A stretch of 64,000 bases of DNA from Yinghuangia elevatio (GTDB lineage: Bacteria; Actinomycetota; Actinomycetes; Streptomycetales; Streptomycetaceae), in the NCBI RefSeq assembly GCF_040649515.1, contig NZ_JBEZFP010000002.1:97644-161643 (forward strand), written 5' to 3'. The notes beneath the pieces were generated by a model. It was not told the DNA's origin and ran no database searches. It was given only the letters and a program-made list of their open reading frames with translations. Position 1 is the first letter of the stretch. Each line of letters opens with the position of its first letter. The translations under genes and the position numbers were made by a program. Positions 33,173 through 44,900 of this stretch are shown here, piece by piece.

Positions 33173-34561
33173 ATGAGCAGGTCCGCACATCCCGCCGGTC
33201 CCCGGCACGCCGACGTCCTGCCCGAGGGCCACGCCCTCCCGGCGCCCGAGGACCTCAACGCCCTTGACCCGAAGGTGTGGTCGCTGACGACGAAGCGTGC
33301 GGACGACGGCGTCGTGACGGTGGCCGGCATGGACGTACGCGACCTCGCACGCGAGTTCGGCACCCCCGCGTACATCCTCGACGAGGACGACCTGCGGTCC
33401 CGGTGCCGCGCCTGGAAGCAGGCGTTCGAGGGCTCCGACGTGTTCTACGCGGGCAAGGCGTTCCTGTGCCGCGCTCTGGTGAAGTGGATCGCCGAGGAGG
33501 GCCTGAACCTCGACGTGTGCTCGGGCGGCGAATTGGCCGTCGCGCTCAGCGCGGGCATGGACCCGGCGCGCATCGCGTTCCACGGCAACAACAAGTCGGC
33601 CGCCGAGATCGAGCGGGCGATCGAGGTCGGTGTCGGGCGCATCATCGTCGACTCGTACGAGGAGATCGCCCGCGTCGCGTTCGCCGCCGAGCGGCGCGGT
33701 GTGACGCAGAAGGTCCTGGTCCGCGTCACGGTCGGAGTCGAGGCGCACACCCACGAGTTCATCGCGACCGCGCACGAGGACCAGAAGTTCGGCCTGTCGG
33801 TGAACGACGGCAAGGCGGCCGAGGCGGTACGCCGCGTCCTCAAGCTCGGCTCCCTCGAACTCCTGGGCCTGCACTCGCACATCGGCTCCCAGATCTTCGA
33901 CACAGCGGGCTTCGAGGTGTCGGCGCGCCGCGTCGTCGCCGTGCTGGCCGCAATTCGCGACGAACACGGCGTCGAACTGCCCGAGATCGACCTCGGCGGC
34001 GGTCTCGGCATCGCGTACACGAGCGCCGACGACCCGCAGCAACCGGCTGACATCGCAAGGCAGTTGATCGCGATCGTCGAACGCGAGTGCGCCGCCGCCA
34101 ACCTGCGCGTGCCGCGCCTGTCGGTCGAGCCCGGGCGCGCGATCGCGGGGCCGAGCACGTTCACGCTCTACGAGGTAGGCACGGTCAAGCACCTCGACGG
34201 GCTGCGCACGTACGTCAGCGTCGACGGCGGTATGTCCGACAACATCCGCACGGCGCTCTACGACGCCGAGTACGACGTCGCCCTCGTGTCGCGGGCCAGC
34301 GACGCCGAGCCGATGCTGTCGCGCGTCGTCGGCAAGCACTGCGAGTCGGGCGACATCGTCGTACGGGACGCCTACCTGCCCGCCGACCTCGCCCCCGGCG
34401 ACCTGGTGGCGGTGCCGGCGACCGGGGCGTACTGCCGGTCGATGGCCAGCAACTACAACCACGTGACGCGGCCGGCCGTCGTCGCGGTGAAGGACGGCGC
34501 GGGGCGGGTCGTCGTACGCCGCGAGACGGAAGAAGACCTGCTCAGGCTGGACGTCGGCTGA
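33173..34561 (+). CDS. lysA: Diaminopimelate decarboxylase
   Basis: 462 residues, PLP-dependent fold III. The cofactor Lys95 is in FYAGKAFLC, followed by LNLDVCSGGELAVAL, the HSHIGSQ motif, GGGLGIAY (phosphate loop) and the EPGRAIAGPS region, with the second-subunit residue in ATGAYCRSMASNYN. It makes L-lysine from meso-diaminopimelate in the cytoplasm. The first 30 residues extend beyond the shortest homologs. ATG 33173 has GGGGAG about 10 bases upstream. It lies between argS and the threonine genes, as in Streptomyces. Confidence 0.97.
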   Translation: MSRSAHPAGPRHADVLPEGHALPAPEDLNALDPKVWSLTTKRADDGVVTVAGMDVRDLAREFGTPAYILDEDDLRSRCRAWKQAFEGSDVFYAGKAFLCRALVKWIAEEGLNLDVCSGGELAVALSAGMDPARIAFHGNNKSAAEIERAIEVGVGRIIVDSYEEIARVAFAAERRGVTQKVLVRVTVGVEAHTHEFIATAHEDQKFGLSVNDGKAAEAVRRVLKLGSLELLGLHSHIGSQIFDTAGFEVSARRVVAVLAAIRDEHGVELPEIDLGGGLGIAYTSADDPQQPADIARQLIAIVERECAAANLRVPRLSVEPGRAIAGPSTFTLYEVGTVKHLDGLRTYVSVDGGMSDNIRTALYDAEYDVALVSRASDAEPMLSRVVGKHCESGDIVVRDAYLPADLAPGDLVAVPATGAYCRSMASNYNHVTRPAVVAVKDGAGRVVVRRETEEDLLRLDVG

Positions 34562-34587
34562 CGCGGCGCGGATCGGACCCCACCCGC

Positions 34588-34725
34588 CGTGACCGGTGCC
34601 GACCGGTGACCTGAGCCCGACATGACCGGAACCGGCCGTGACAGGAGCCCAGCCACGACCGGAGCGAACCAAGACCGGAACCGGCCGTGACGGGAACCGC
34701 CACAACCGGCCACAACCGGCCCCCG
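34588..34725. repeat. ACCGG-rich short repeats between lysA and hom
   Basis: A 19-base direct repeat, GACCGGAACCGGCCGTGAC, is found at 34624-34642 and 34673-34691, flanked by further GACCGGTG and CACAACCGGC copies. The whole 394-base intergenic region contains no gene. The final 100 bases before hom are free of the repeat and should hold its promoter and leader. Confidence 0.6.
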
Positions 34726-34955
34726 CCGAAAACCGCCCCACCTCACCCCCCTCACCCCGCCCAACCCCCGCAGGACGGGAAAATCTCGCGTGTCCCCCGG
34801 GTGTCCCACGCAAGAATTCCCGTCTCGGATCCTGGACGGACGTGGGATCGGCGGGTGATCCCGGCGACACTGGCCGGATCAAGGGCGCCCCACCGCCCGC
34901 GCGGTGGGGGCACCCTGAGATAGACGAGAAGTCCTTGATGAAGCGAGGTCGGATG

Positions 34956-36245
34956 ATGCGTACGCAGCCGCTCAAGGTGGCGCTGCTCGGTTGTGGTGTG
35001 GTGGGTTCCGAAGTGGCCCGCATCATGACGACGCACGCGACGGACCTCGCCGCCCGCATCGGAGCCCCCGTCGAGCTGGCCGGTGTGGGCGTACGCCGCG
35101 CCGGCCGCGAGCGTCCCGGCATCGACCCGCAGCTGTTCACCACCGACTCCGAGTCGCTGGTCAAACGCGACGACATCGACGTCGTCGTCGAGGTCATCGG
35201 CGGCATCGAGCCCGCCCGCACCCTCATCCTGACCGCGATGGAGCACGGCGCCTCGGTCGTCTCGGCCAACAAGGCCCTGCTCGCCGAGGACGGCGCGACC
35301 CTGCACGCCGCCGCCGCGAAGTACGGCGTCGACCTGTACTACGAGGCGTCCGTCGCCGGTGCGATCCCGCTGCTGCGCCCGCTGCGCGAGTCGCTTGCCG
35401 GCGACAAGGTCAACCGCGTGCTGGGCATCGTCAACGGCACCACCAACTTCATCCTCGACCGCATGGACTCCACCGGCGCGGGCTTCGCCGAGGCACTCGA
35501 CGAGGCCACCCAGCTCGGGTACGCCGAGGCCGACCCCACCGCGGACATCGAGGGCTTCGACGCCGCCGCCAAGGCCGCGATCCTGGCCGGCCTCGCCTTC
35601 CACACGCGCGTCACGGCCGCCGACGTCTACCGCGAGGGCATCACCGAGGTCACCGCCGCCGACGTGGCGAGCGCCAAGAGCATGGACAGCGTGGTCAAGC
35701 TGCTCGCTATCTGCGAGCGCAGCGCCGACGGCACGTCCGTCAGCGCCCGCGTGCACCCGGCGATGATCCCGCGGTCGCACCCGCTGGCGTCGGTGCGCGA
35801 GGCGTACAACGCGGTGTTCGTGGAGTCCGAGGCGGCCGGCAGCCTGATGTTCTACGGCCCGGGCGCGGGCGGTGCGCCGACCGCGAGCGCCGTGCTCGGC
35901 GACCTGGTGGCCGTGTGCCGCAACAAGCTCTCCGAGACCACAGGCCCGGGGGAGTCGGCGTACGCCAACCTCGAAGTGCGTCCCGTCGGACAGGCGGTCA
36001 CCCGCTACCACCTGAACCTCGACGTGGCGGACAAGCCCGGTGTGCTGGCCGCGGTCGCGGCCGTCTTCGCGAAGCACGATGTGTCGATCGACACCGTCCG
36101 GCAGCAGGGCCGCGACGGTGATGCGACACTCGTCATCGTCACGCACAGCGCAACCGACGCCGCCTTGTCGGCGACGGTGGACGAGCTGCGCGGACTCGAC
36201 ATCGTCCGTGACATCGCCGGCATCATGCGGGTGGAAGGGGAATGA
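34956..36245 (+). CDS. hom: Homoserine dehydrogenase
   Basis: 429 residues. NAD(P)-binding LLGCGVVGSEVARI at the N-terminus, VVEVIGGIEPAR, the catalytic region GIVNGTTNFIL with YAEADPTADIEGFDAAAK, and a C-terminal ACT domain (from about residue 350; LDVADKPGVLAAVAAVFAK) for feedback control, probably by threonine. ATG 34956 was chosen because GAGG lies 7 bases upstream; ATG 34938 and 34953 are alternatives. The stop overlaps thrC by ATGA, so the two are coupled. It makes homoserine for threonine and methionine. Confidence 0.96.
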   Translation: MRTQPLKVALLGCGVVGSEVARIMTTHATDLAARIGAPVELAGVGVRRAGRERPGIDPQLFTTDSESLVKRDDIDVVVEVIGGIEPARTLILTAMEHGASVVSANKALLAEDGATLHAAAAKYGVDLYYEASVAGAIPLLRPLRESLAGDKVNRVLGIVNGTTNFILDRMDSTGAGFAEALDEATQLGYAEADPTADIEGFDAAAKAAILAGLAFHTRVTAADVYREGITEVTAADVASAKSMDSVVKLLAICERSADGTSVSARVHPAMIPRSHPLASVREAYNAVFVESEAAGSLMFYGPGAGGAPTASAVLGDLVAVCRNKLSETTGPGESAYANLEVRPVGQAVTRYHLNLDVADKPGVLAAVAAVFAKHDVSIDTVRQQGRDGDATLVIVTHSATDAALSATVDELRGLDIVRDIAGIMRVEGE

Positions 36246-37366
36246 CGACCGTGAGCGCGGTGGACAACGCGGTGAACCCGGAGACCGGAGCCGCACGCGC
36301 CGGACAGACCCGTCAGTGGCGCGGGGTCATCGAGGAGTACCGGGACCGCCTCCCGGTGTCCGCGTCGACCCCCGTCGTCACCCTCCGCGAGGGCGGTACG
36401 CCGCTCGTGCCGGCCCAGGTGCTCTCCGAGCGCACGGGCTGTGAGGTGCATCTCAAGGTCGAGGGCGCCAACCCGACCGGGTCCTTCAAGGACCGCGGCA
36501 TGACGATGGCGATCTCGCGGGCCAAGGAGGAGGGCGCGCGGGCGGTCATCTGCGCGTCGACCGGCAACACGAGCGCGTCGGCGGCGGCGTACGCGGTGCG
36601 CGCCGGCATGGTCTGCGCCGTCCTCGTGCCGTCCGGCAAGATCGCGCTGGGCAAGATGGGCCAGGCCCTCGTGCACGGCGCGCGCATCCTGCAGGTGGAC
36701 GGCAACTTCGACGACTGCCTGACGCTGGCCCGCGACCTGGCCGACAAGTACCCGGTGGCACTGGTGAATTCGGTCAACCCGGTGCGCATCGAGGGCCAGA
36801 AGACGGCGGCGTTCGAGATCGTCGACATGCTCGGCGACGCGCCCGACATCCACGTCCTGCCGGTCGGCAACGCGGGCAACATCACCGCTTACTGGCGGGG
36901 CTACCAGGAGTACGCGAAGGACGGCCTCGCGGCCCGTCGTCCGCGCATGTGGGGCTACCAGGCGGCCGGTTCGGCGCCGATCGTGAACGGCGCCCCGGTC
37001 ACGTCGCCGCAGACGATCGCGACCGCGATCCGTATCGGCAACCCGGCGTCGTGGGACTTCGCGCTTGCCGCGCGGGACGAGTCCGGCGGCCACATCGACT
37101 CGGTGACGGACCGTCAAATCCTTTCTGCGTACCGGCTGTTGGCCTCGCAGGAGGGTGTCTTCGTCGAGCCTTCGTCGGCGGCGAGCGTCGCGGGTCTGCT
37201 CAAGGCCGCGGAGCTCGGACTCGTCGACCGGGGGCAGCGCATCGTCTGCACCGTGACAGGCAACGGCCTCAAGGACCCGGACTGGGCGGTCGCGGGTGCG
37301 CCGAAGCCGGTCGTCGTGCCGGTCGACGCGGGTGCCGCGGCGGCGCAGCTCGGCCTGGACGGCTGA
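36242..37366 (+). CDS. thrC: Threonine synthase
   Basis: 374 residues, PLP fold II. The cofactor Lys83 is in ANPTGSFKDRGM, with ASTGNTSASAAAY and a glycine-rich VGNAGNITAYW phosphate loop. It converts O-phosphohomoserine to threonine. It overlaps hom by ATGA and is followed, after a 487-base gap, by thrB, which makes its substrate. Confidence 0.97.
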   Translation: MTTVSAVDNAVNPETGAARAGQTRQWRGVIEEYRDRLPVSASTPVVTLREGGTPLVPAQVLSERTGCEVHLKVEGANPTGSFKDRGMTMAISRAKEEGARAVICASTGNTSASAAAYAVRAGMVCAVLVPSGKIALGKMGQALVHGARILQVDGNFDDCLTLARDLADKYPVALVNSVNPVRIEGQKTAAFEIVDMLGDAPDIHVLPVGNAGNITAYWRGYQEYAKDGLAARRPRMWGYQAAGSAPIVNGAPVTSPQTIATAIRIGNPASWDFALAARDESGGHIDSVTDRQILSAYRLLASQEGVFVEPSSAASVAGLLKAAELGLVDRGQRIVCTVTGNGLKDPDWAVAGAPKPVVVPVDAGAAAAQLGLDG

Positions 37367-37853
37367 GCGGCCGACCGCTCGACCTCGGCCCGGCCCGACC
37401 CTGGCATCGACCTCGGCCCAGCCTCGACTTCGGCATCGACTTCGGTCCCGGCCCCGGTCGCGGCCGTGACAAAACCCTGCCGACACCCGCGGCCGGAAAG
37501 CGACGCCGGGCGGTGGCCGCGGGAGCGGTACGGATGACCGCAGGAGGGGTACGCGGGAGCGCCCGCTTACCCCTCCCAGCCGTCCGCGGCCTCCGCGCAC
37601 CGCCCTGACCTGCCGGTCCGCCCGGTCGCGTCGACAGGGCGACAGGACGGGAAATCGAGAAAATCCCCCGGGCGCGGCGTGCCGCAGGCAAACGACCTTT
37701 CGCTACGCTGAACCCTTGACGCGGCTCTGCGACCGTATGCACGGTCCGCGCCCGTCGCATCTGCCGTTCCCCAGTTGCCGGACGCGGCCCACCGTTCACC
37801 GTGTCCTTCGAGGCGTCTGCCGGGACCCCCACGAGGAGGAGTGTCCACAGCTG
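37367..37853. other. thrC-thrB intergenic region with short TCGAC(C/T)TCGG repeats
   Basis: The first 80 bases hold several copies of a TCGACCTCGGC/TCGACTTCGGC motif. A possible -10, TACGCT, is at 37704-37709. No gene is supported. The length suggests that thrB has its own promoter. Confidence 0.45.
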
Positions 37854-38768
37854 ATGGCCGGTCCTGCTTTCCGCGCCGCCCCCGTGCGGGTGCGCGTGCC
37901 CGCGACGAGTGCCAACCTCGGCCCCGGATTCGACGCCTTCGGGCTCGCCCTCGGCCTCTACGACGACGTCGTCGTACGCATCGCCGACCGAGGGCTCTCG
38001 ATCGACATCGCGGGCGAGGGCGCCGACAACCTGTCGCGCGACGAGAACCACCTGGTCGTACGCGCCTTGCACGCCACCTTCGAAGCGCTCGGCGGCCGTC
38101 CCGCCGGCCTCGAGGTCGTGTGCGCCAACCGCATTCCGCACGGCCGCGGCCTCGGTTCGTCGGCCGCCGCCATCTGTGCCGGCGTGGTCGCCGCCCGGGC
38201 GCTGACGATAGGCGGCGCCGAGCGCCTGGACGACGCCGCCGCACTTGGCGTCGCGAGCGCGCTCGAAGGCCACCCGGACAACGTGGCGGCCTGCCTGTAC
38301 GGCGGCTTCACCACCGCCTGGACCGACGAAGACGGCCCGCACGCGGTACGCACGCAGCCGCACGCGGACATAGCCCCCGTGGTCTTCGTCCCGTCCACCC
38401 CGCTTTCCACCGAGGTCGCCCGCGGGCTGCTGCCCGCCCAGGTGCCGCACGCCGAGGCCGCGATCAACGCGGGCCGTGCCGCCCTCCTGGTGACCGCGCT
38501 CACCACCCGCCCGGACCTCCTGCTGCCCGCCACCGAGGACCGGCTGCACCAGGACTACCGTTCGCCCGCGATGCCCCACAGTGCCGAGCTGGTCGGTAAA
38601 CTTCGAGGTCAGGGACATGCCGCCGTGATCTCCGGGGCCGGCCCCACCGTGCTCGCCCTGGTGACCGCCGAACGGGTGGACGAGGTCATCGGTGCCGCGG
38701 ACTCCGCCTGGGGCGCGACCCGGCTCGACGTCGACACGGAGGGGGCCGGCGTCCTCCCGCTCGGGTAA
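37854..38768 (+). CDS. thrB: Homoserine kinase
   Basis: 304 residues, GHMP kinase family: VPATSANLGPGFDAFGLAL at the N-terminus, the ATP loop PHGRGLGSSAAAICAG in the middle, and the third motif GAGPTVLAL near the end. ATG 37854 fits the family start (MAGPAFRA). GGAGGA at 37835-37840 is 13 bases away, longer than ideal. It phosphorylates homoserine for ThrC. Confidence 0.96.
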   Translation: MAGPAFRAAPVRVRVPATSANLGPGFDAFGLALGLYDDVVVRIADRGLSIDIAGEGADNLSRDENHLVVRALHATFEALGGRPAGLEVVCANRIPHGRGLGSSAAAICAGVVAARALTIGGAERLDDAAALGVASALEGHPDNVAACLYGGFTTAWTDEDGPHAVRTQPHADIAPVVFVPSTPLSTEVARGLLPAQVPHAEAAINAGRAALLVTALTTRPDLLLPATEDRLHQDYRSPAMPHSAELVGKLRGQGHAAVISGAGPTVLALVTAERVDEVIGAADSAWGATRLDVDTEGAGVLPLG

Positions 38769-39347
38769 CCCACGAGATGGTTGCTCGTTGGCAAGGGTGC
38801 CGTACCACGCGACGCGGTTCGCCTGCGGCTCGTTCGGCCGGTCCGGCTTGCCTCCTTGGCCCGCCAGGCTCCGGTCGGCACGGCTATGGCGGGTCTGGCC
38901 AAATGGCCGACACACCGACTCGGAGGCGCCACGGGGTGGGGGAATGTCGTGTGGGTCCGGTAGTGTTAATGTCACCACCGCACCAGGAGTCCAGCCCTCA
39001 TCGGGCCGGGCCAGTTCGGTGCCCGGTTTCGTTTTCCGTGGCCACGGTCCTACGGGAGCTCCCCCTCCTGCCTGTCCCTCGTGACGAAACGTGGCTCCCC
39101 GAAGCCGATCGGCGTCCTCCCGACGCCGTACCGCGAGAATTCCCGGGGCCCCGAGGACTAACTCCCCGCAGATGATCGTGAGCCCGATCCCGACCGCGCC
39201 GGACGCAGTTTCGACGATTCCCGCCGCAAGGCGGACCACCGCACCGGATCCGTACCCGGACCATCAGGGCCCGGGACCCGGGCCGGACAGCACAACCGGT
39301 CGCCGCGCCGTATCAAGGCCGACGCCCGCTCCAGGGAAGGACCCTTC
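38769..39347. other. Long rho upstream region with possible promoter
   Basis: A 579-base spacer. TAGTGT at 38961-38966 is a fair -10 candidate, which would give a leader of nearly 380 bases before rho. An ATG at 38969 opens a 68-codon frame lacking a ribosome site, so a leader peptide is only a possibility. Rho genes are often autoregulated through their leaders. No other gene is supported. Confidence 0.4.
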
Positions 39348-41471
<2,124 letters not shown>

Positions 41472-41511
41472 CGGTCCGTCCGTCGGCCGGTTCCCGGAAC
41501 CGCCTTCACGA

Positions 41512-41555
41512 CGGAGGGCCTCGCCGACCGCCTCGCGCGGCGGCGGGGCCCTCCG
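41512..41555 (+). terminator. Terminator downstream of rho
   Basis: CGGAGGGCC (41512-41520) pairs with GGCCCTCCG (41547-41555), with additional inner GC pairing, 40 bases after the rho stop. It probably separates rho from rpmE. Confidence 0.65.
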
Positions 41556-41744
41556 CCTGTGCCCGCGGCCTGTCGCCCACGTGCGCCGCTCATGTGCGTC
41601 ACGCGTGCGGCAACCGGTGGGCGGGGCACCCGATTTTGGTCGTACCGCCCCCTGCTGGCACACTGGTATGTCGGCCCCGGTTCACGTCCGCCCCTTCCTG
41701 ATGGTGGCGACCCGGTGCCCTCCCGATTCGTCAAGGAGACCCCT

Positions 41745-41969
41745 GTGAAGCCCGAGATCCACCCGGAGTACGTGGAGACCGTCGTCTCTTGCACCTGCGG
41801 TGCCACGTTCACCACCCACAGCACGGCCACGAGCGGCAAGATCAACGCCGACGTGTGCTCGCAGTGCCACCCGTTCTACACGGGCAAGCAGAAGATCCTC
41901 GACACCGGCGGCCGCGTCGCCCGCTTCGAGAAGCGCTTCGGCAAGGGCCCCGGCGCGGGCAGCAAGTAG
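41745..41969 (+). CDS. rpmE: 50S ribosomal protein L31 (zinc-binding, C+ type)
   Basis: 74 residues from GTG 41745, with AAGGAG 6 bases upstream. Cys residues in SCTCGATF and VCSQCHPFYTGKQ form the CxC...CxxC zinc site of the C+ form, and the C-terminus is basic. It belongs to the large ribosomal subunit. It is flanked by terminators on both sides, so it is probably a separate transcript, as is usual for this zinc-storing protein. Confidence 0.97.
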   Translation: MKPEIHPEYVETVVSCTCGATFTTHSTATSGKINADVCSQCHPFYTGKQKILDTGGRVARFEKRFGKGPGAGSK

Positions 41970-41977
41970 CGACTTTC

Positions 41978-42033
41978 GACGCCGGAGGGGCGCGCAGGGC
42001 TCGGTCGAGTCCTGCGCACTCCCTCCGGCGTCG
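41978..42033 (+). terminator. Strong two-part terminator after rpmE
   Basis: Outer arms CGACGCCGGAGGG (41978-41990) and CCCTCCGGCGTCG (42021-42033) pair over 13 bp, and an inner stem GCGCAGG/CCTGCGC extends it. A T-containing tail (TTCGTTT) follows. Confidence 0.85.
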
Positions 42034-42169
42034 TTCGTTTGTCCGCGCCCTTTCGTACGCCGTCACCGCACCGGTCCCGTGCCCCGAGCCGCGCGACCGC
42101 TCCCGCACTTCCGTCGTTTCCGGCCCATCCGCACGCTGACCCGCCGCGGTCCACTGACAGGAGCACCCC

Positions 42170-43240
42170 GTGTTCGAGGCGATGGACGACCTGCTCGCCG
42201 AGCACGCCGACCTGGAGCGCCGGCTCGCCGACCCGCAGGTCCACGCCGACCAGGCGCGGGCACGCACCCTCGGGCGCCGGTACGCCGAGCTGAGCCCCAT
42301 CGTCGACACCTACCGCTCGTGGGTGCAGGCCGGTGACGACATCGCCGCGGCCCGCGAACTCGCCGCCGAGGACCCGGACTTCGCCACCGAGGCGGACGAG
42401 CAGGAACTGCGCCGCGAGCAGCTCGCCGAGAAGCTGCGGCACCTCCTGGTCCCGCGCGACCCCGCGGACGACAAGGACGTGATCCTGGAGATCAAGGCCG
42501 GCGAGGGCGGCGACGAGTCCGCGCTGTTCGCCGGCGACCTGCTGCGCATGTACCTGCGCTACGCCGAGCGGGCCGGCTGGAAGACCGAGATCATCGACGC
42601 CAACGAGTCCGACCTCGGCGGCTACAAGGATGTCTCGGTCGCCGTGAAGGCCAAGGGCGTCCCCGCCCCCGGCGAGGGCGTCTTCGCGCGCCTGAAGTTC
42701 GAGGGCGGCGTCCACCGCGTGCAGCGGGTGCCCGCGACCGAGTCGCAGGGCCGCATCCACACCTCCGCCGCCGGCGTGCTGGTGCTGGCCGAGGCCGAGG
42801 ACGTCGACGTCGAGATCAACCCCAACGACCTGCGCATCGACGTCTACCGCTCGTCCGGCCCGGGCGGCCAGTCGGTCAACACCACCGACTCCGCGGTCCG
42901 CATCACGCACCTGCCCACCGGCGTCGTGGCGTCCTGCCAGAACGAGAAGAGCCAGCTCCAGAACAAGGAGCAGGCAATGCGTATCCTGCGATCGCGGCTG
43001 CTGGCCGCGGCGCGGGAGGAGGCCGAGAAGGAGGCCGCGGACGCGCGCCGCAGCCAGGTGCGCACGGTCGACCGGTCCGAGCGGATCCGCACGTACAACT
43101 TCCCGGAGAACCGGATTTCCGACCACCGGGTGGGCTACAAGGCGTACAACCTCGACCAGGTGCTCGACGGCGACCTCGACGCGGTGGTGCAAGCGTGCGT
43201 CGACGCCGACATGGCCGCCAGACTGGCCCACAGCGGCTGA
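42170..43240 (+). CDS. prfA: Peptide chain release factor 1
   Basis: 356 residues from GTG 42170 (AGGAG 7 bases upstream). The codon-recognition tripeptide PAT is at 188-190 (RVPATESQGR) and the catalytic GGQ at 232-234 (SSGPGGQSVN). It reads UAA and UAG. It lies directly before prmC, the enzyme that methylates the GGQ glutamine. Confidence 0.97.
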   Translation: MFEAMDDLLAEHADLERRLADPQVHADQARARTLGRRYAELSPIVDTYRSWVQAGDDIAAARELAAEDPDFATEADEQELRREQLAEKLRHLLVPRDPADDKDVILEIKAGEGGDESALFAGDLLRMYLRYAERAGWKTEIIDANESDLGGYKDVSVAVKAKGVPAPGEGVFARLKFEGGVHRVQRVPATESQGRIHTSAAGVLVLAEAEDVDVEINPNDLRIDVYRSSGPGGQSVNTTDSAVRITHLPTGVVASCQNEKSQLQNKEQAMRILRSRLLAAAREEAEKEAADARRSQVRTVDRSERIRTYNFPENRISDHRVGYKAYNLDQVLDGDLDAVVQACVDADMAARLAHSG

Positions 43241-43315
43241 CCCGGCGGCGCGTCGGCGGCCCAATCCACGCCTCTACGGCTTCCCCGTGCACACGGGGAC
43301 TGCGGACGGAGAAAG

Positions 43316-44161
43316 ATGAACCTGCTGCTCGCCGAGGTGGCCCAGGCCACCCTGCGACTGGCCGACGCGGGCGTCCCCTCGCCGCGCTTCGACGCCGAGG
43401 AGCTCGCCGCGTACGTGCACGGCGTCAAGCGGGGCGAGTTGCACACCGTCGCCGACGGGGACTTCGACGCGCGGTTCTGGGAGGCGGTGGCGCGCCGGGA
43501 GGCGCGGGAGCCGCTGCAGCACATCACCGGGCGGGCGTTCTTCCGCTACCTCGAACTCGAGGTGGGGCCGGGAGTGTTCGTGCCGCGCCCGGAGACCGAG
43601 GTGGTCGTGGGCTGGGCCATAGAGGCGCTGCGCGCCATGGACGTCGCCGAGCCGCTGGTCGTGGACCTGTGCACCGGGTCCGGCGCGATCGCGCTCGCGG
43701 TGGCGCAGGAGGTGCCGCGGTCCGTGGTGCACGCGGTGGAGCTGGACGAGCGGGCCTTCGCGTTCGCCGCGCGCAACGCCGCCGGGTCGCGGGTGCACCT
43801 GCACCAGGGCGACGCGCTCGCCGCGCTGCCGCAGCTGAACGGCACCGTCGACCTGGTGATCAGCAACCCGCCCTACATTCCGCTCGAGGAGTGGGAGAAC
43901 GTCGCCCCCGAGGCACGTGACCACGACCCCGAGATGGCGTTGTTCTCGGGGCAGGACGGCCTCGACGTGATCCGCGGGCTGTCGCGTACCGCCTACCGCC
44001 TGCTGCGTCCGGGAGGCGTCGTGGTGGTCGAGCACGCGGACACCCAGGGCGGCACGGTGCCATGGATCTTCAACGAGGAATCCGGTTGGGTCGACGCCGC
44101 GGACCACCGCGACCTCAACAACCGCCCGCGGTTCACGACGGCCCGCAAGGTGGGGGCGTGA
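43316..44161 (+). CDS. prmC: Release factor glutamine N5-methyltransferase
   Basis: 281 residues. N-terminal helical release-factor-binding domain, then FVPRPETEVVVGW, SAM motif VVDLCTGSGAIALAVA and the catalytic NPPY at 184-187 (LVISNPPYIPLEE). It methylates the GGQ glutamine of RF1/RF2. It follows prfA by 75 bases and is probably in the same operon. Confidence 0.96.
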   Translation: MNLLLAEVAQATLRLADAGVPSPRFDAEELAAYVHGVKRGELHTVADGDFDARFWEAVARREAREPLQHITGRAFFRYLELEVGPGVFVPRPETEVVVGWAIEALRAMDVAEPLVVDLCTGSGAIALAVAQEVPRSVVHAVELDERAFAFAARNAAGSRVHLHQGDALAALPQLNGTVDLVISNPPYIPLEEWENVAPEARDHDPEMALFSGQDGLDVIRGLSRTAYRLLRPGGVVVVEHADTQGGTVPWIFNEESGWVDAADHRDLNNRPRFTTARKVGA

Positions 44162-44171
44162 GGGCCGGGGG

Positions 44172-44191
44172 TCCGGGGGTTGCCCCCGGGA
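44172..44191 (+). terminator. Hairpin between prmC and tsaC
   Basis: CCGGGGG (44173-44179) pairs with CCCCCGG (44183-44189) around a 3-base loop, 12 bases after the prmC stop. It may attenuate rather than end transcription, because the next gene starts only 60 bases on. Confidence 0.45.
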
Positions 44192-44252
44192 TGGCACAGC
44201 ATCAGGAGTCCGGCCGCAAGGGGCCGGTGCACAGTCTGGAGGGACAGTCCCG

Positions 44253-44900
44253 ATGAGCCGACGCTACGACTGCTCCGACACCCTGGACCGCGGGCTGGGG
44301 CTGCGCGAGGCGGCCAGTGCCGTGAAGCGGGGCGAGCTGGTGGTCCTGCCGACCGACACGCTCTACGGCATCGGCGGCGACGCGTTCTCCCCGCACGCCG
44401 TCAAGGCGCTTCTGGACGCGAAGGGCCGCGGCCGCAACATGCCTTCCCCGGTCCTCGTCGGCTCGCCCACGACCCTGCACGGGCTCGTGACGGGCTTCCC
44501 CGAGCTGGGCTGGGAACTGGTCGACGCCTTCTGGCCGGGCGCGCTGACGATCGTCGCGTTCCACCAGCCGTCGCTGCAGTGGGACCTGGGTGAGACGCGC
44601 GGCACCGTCGCCGTACGCATGCCGCTGCACCCGGTCGCCATCGAACTGCTGAACGAGACCGGCCCGATGGCGGTCAGCAGCGCCAACCGCTCCGGCAACC
44701 CGCCGGCGACGACCGTGGACCAGGCGGTGGACCAGCTCGGCGAGTCCGTCTCCGTGTACCTCGACGGCGGCACCTGCCCGGCGACTGTGCCCTCCTCGAT
44801 CATCGACCTGACCGCGGGCCGCCCGCGCCTGCTCCGCGAGGGCGCGCTGTCCCTGGAGACCCTGCGCGAAGTCGTGCCCGATTTGGAGGGCGTCAATTGA
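44253..44900 (+). CDS. L-threonylcarbamoyladenylate synthase (Sua5/YrdC/YwlC)
   Basis: 215 residues from ATG 44253 with GGAGGGAC upstream. The YrdC fold is seen in VKRGELVVLPTDTLYGIGGD, the KGRGRNMPSPVLVGS region and AVSSANRSGNPPATTVDQAV. It makes threonylcarbamoyl-AMP for the t6A37 modification of tRNAs that read ANN codons. The next gene starts inside its stop codon. Confidence 0.94.
   Translation: MSRRYDCSDTLDRGLGLREAASAVKRGELVVLPTDTLYGIGGDAFSPHAVKALLDAKGRGRNMPSPVLVGSPTTLHGLVTGFPELGWELVDAFWPGALTIVAFHQPSLQWDLGETRGTVAVRMPLHPVAIELLNETGPMAVSSANRSGNPPATTVDQAVDQLGESVSVYLDGGTCPATVPSSIIDLTAGRPRLLREGALSLETLREVVPDLEGVN

Noticed and set aside
32918..35272. 784-codon minus-strand frame opposite argS, lysA and hom
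   Set aside because: It spans three real genes on the other strand and has no family features.
38969..39175. Leader-peptide gene before rho
   Set aside because: The 68-codon frame lacks a ribosome site and conserved features; left as part of the leader.
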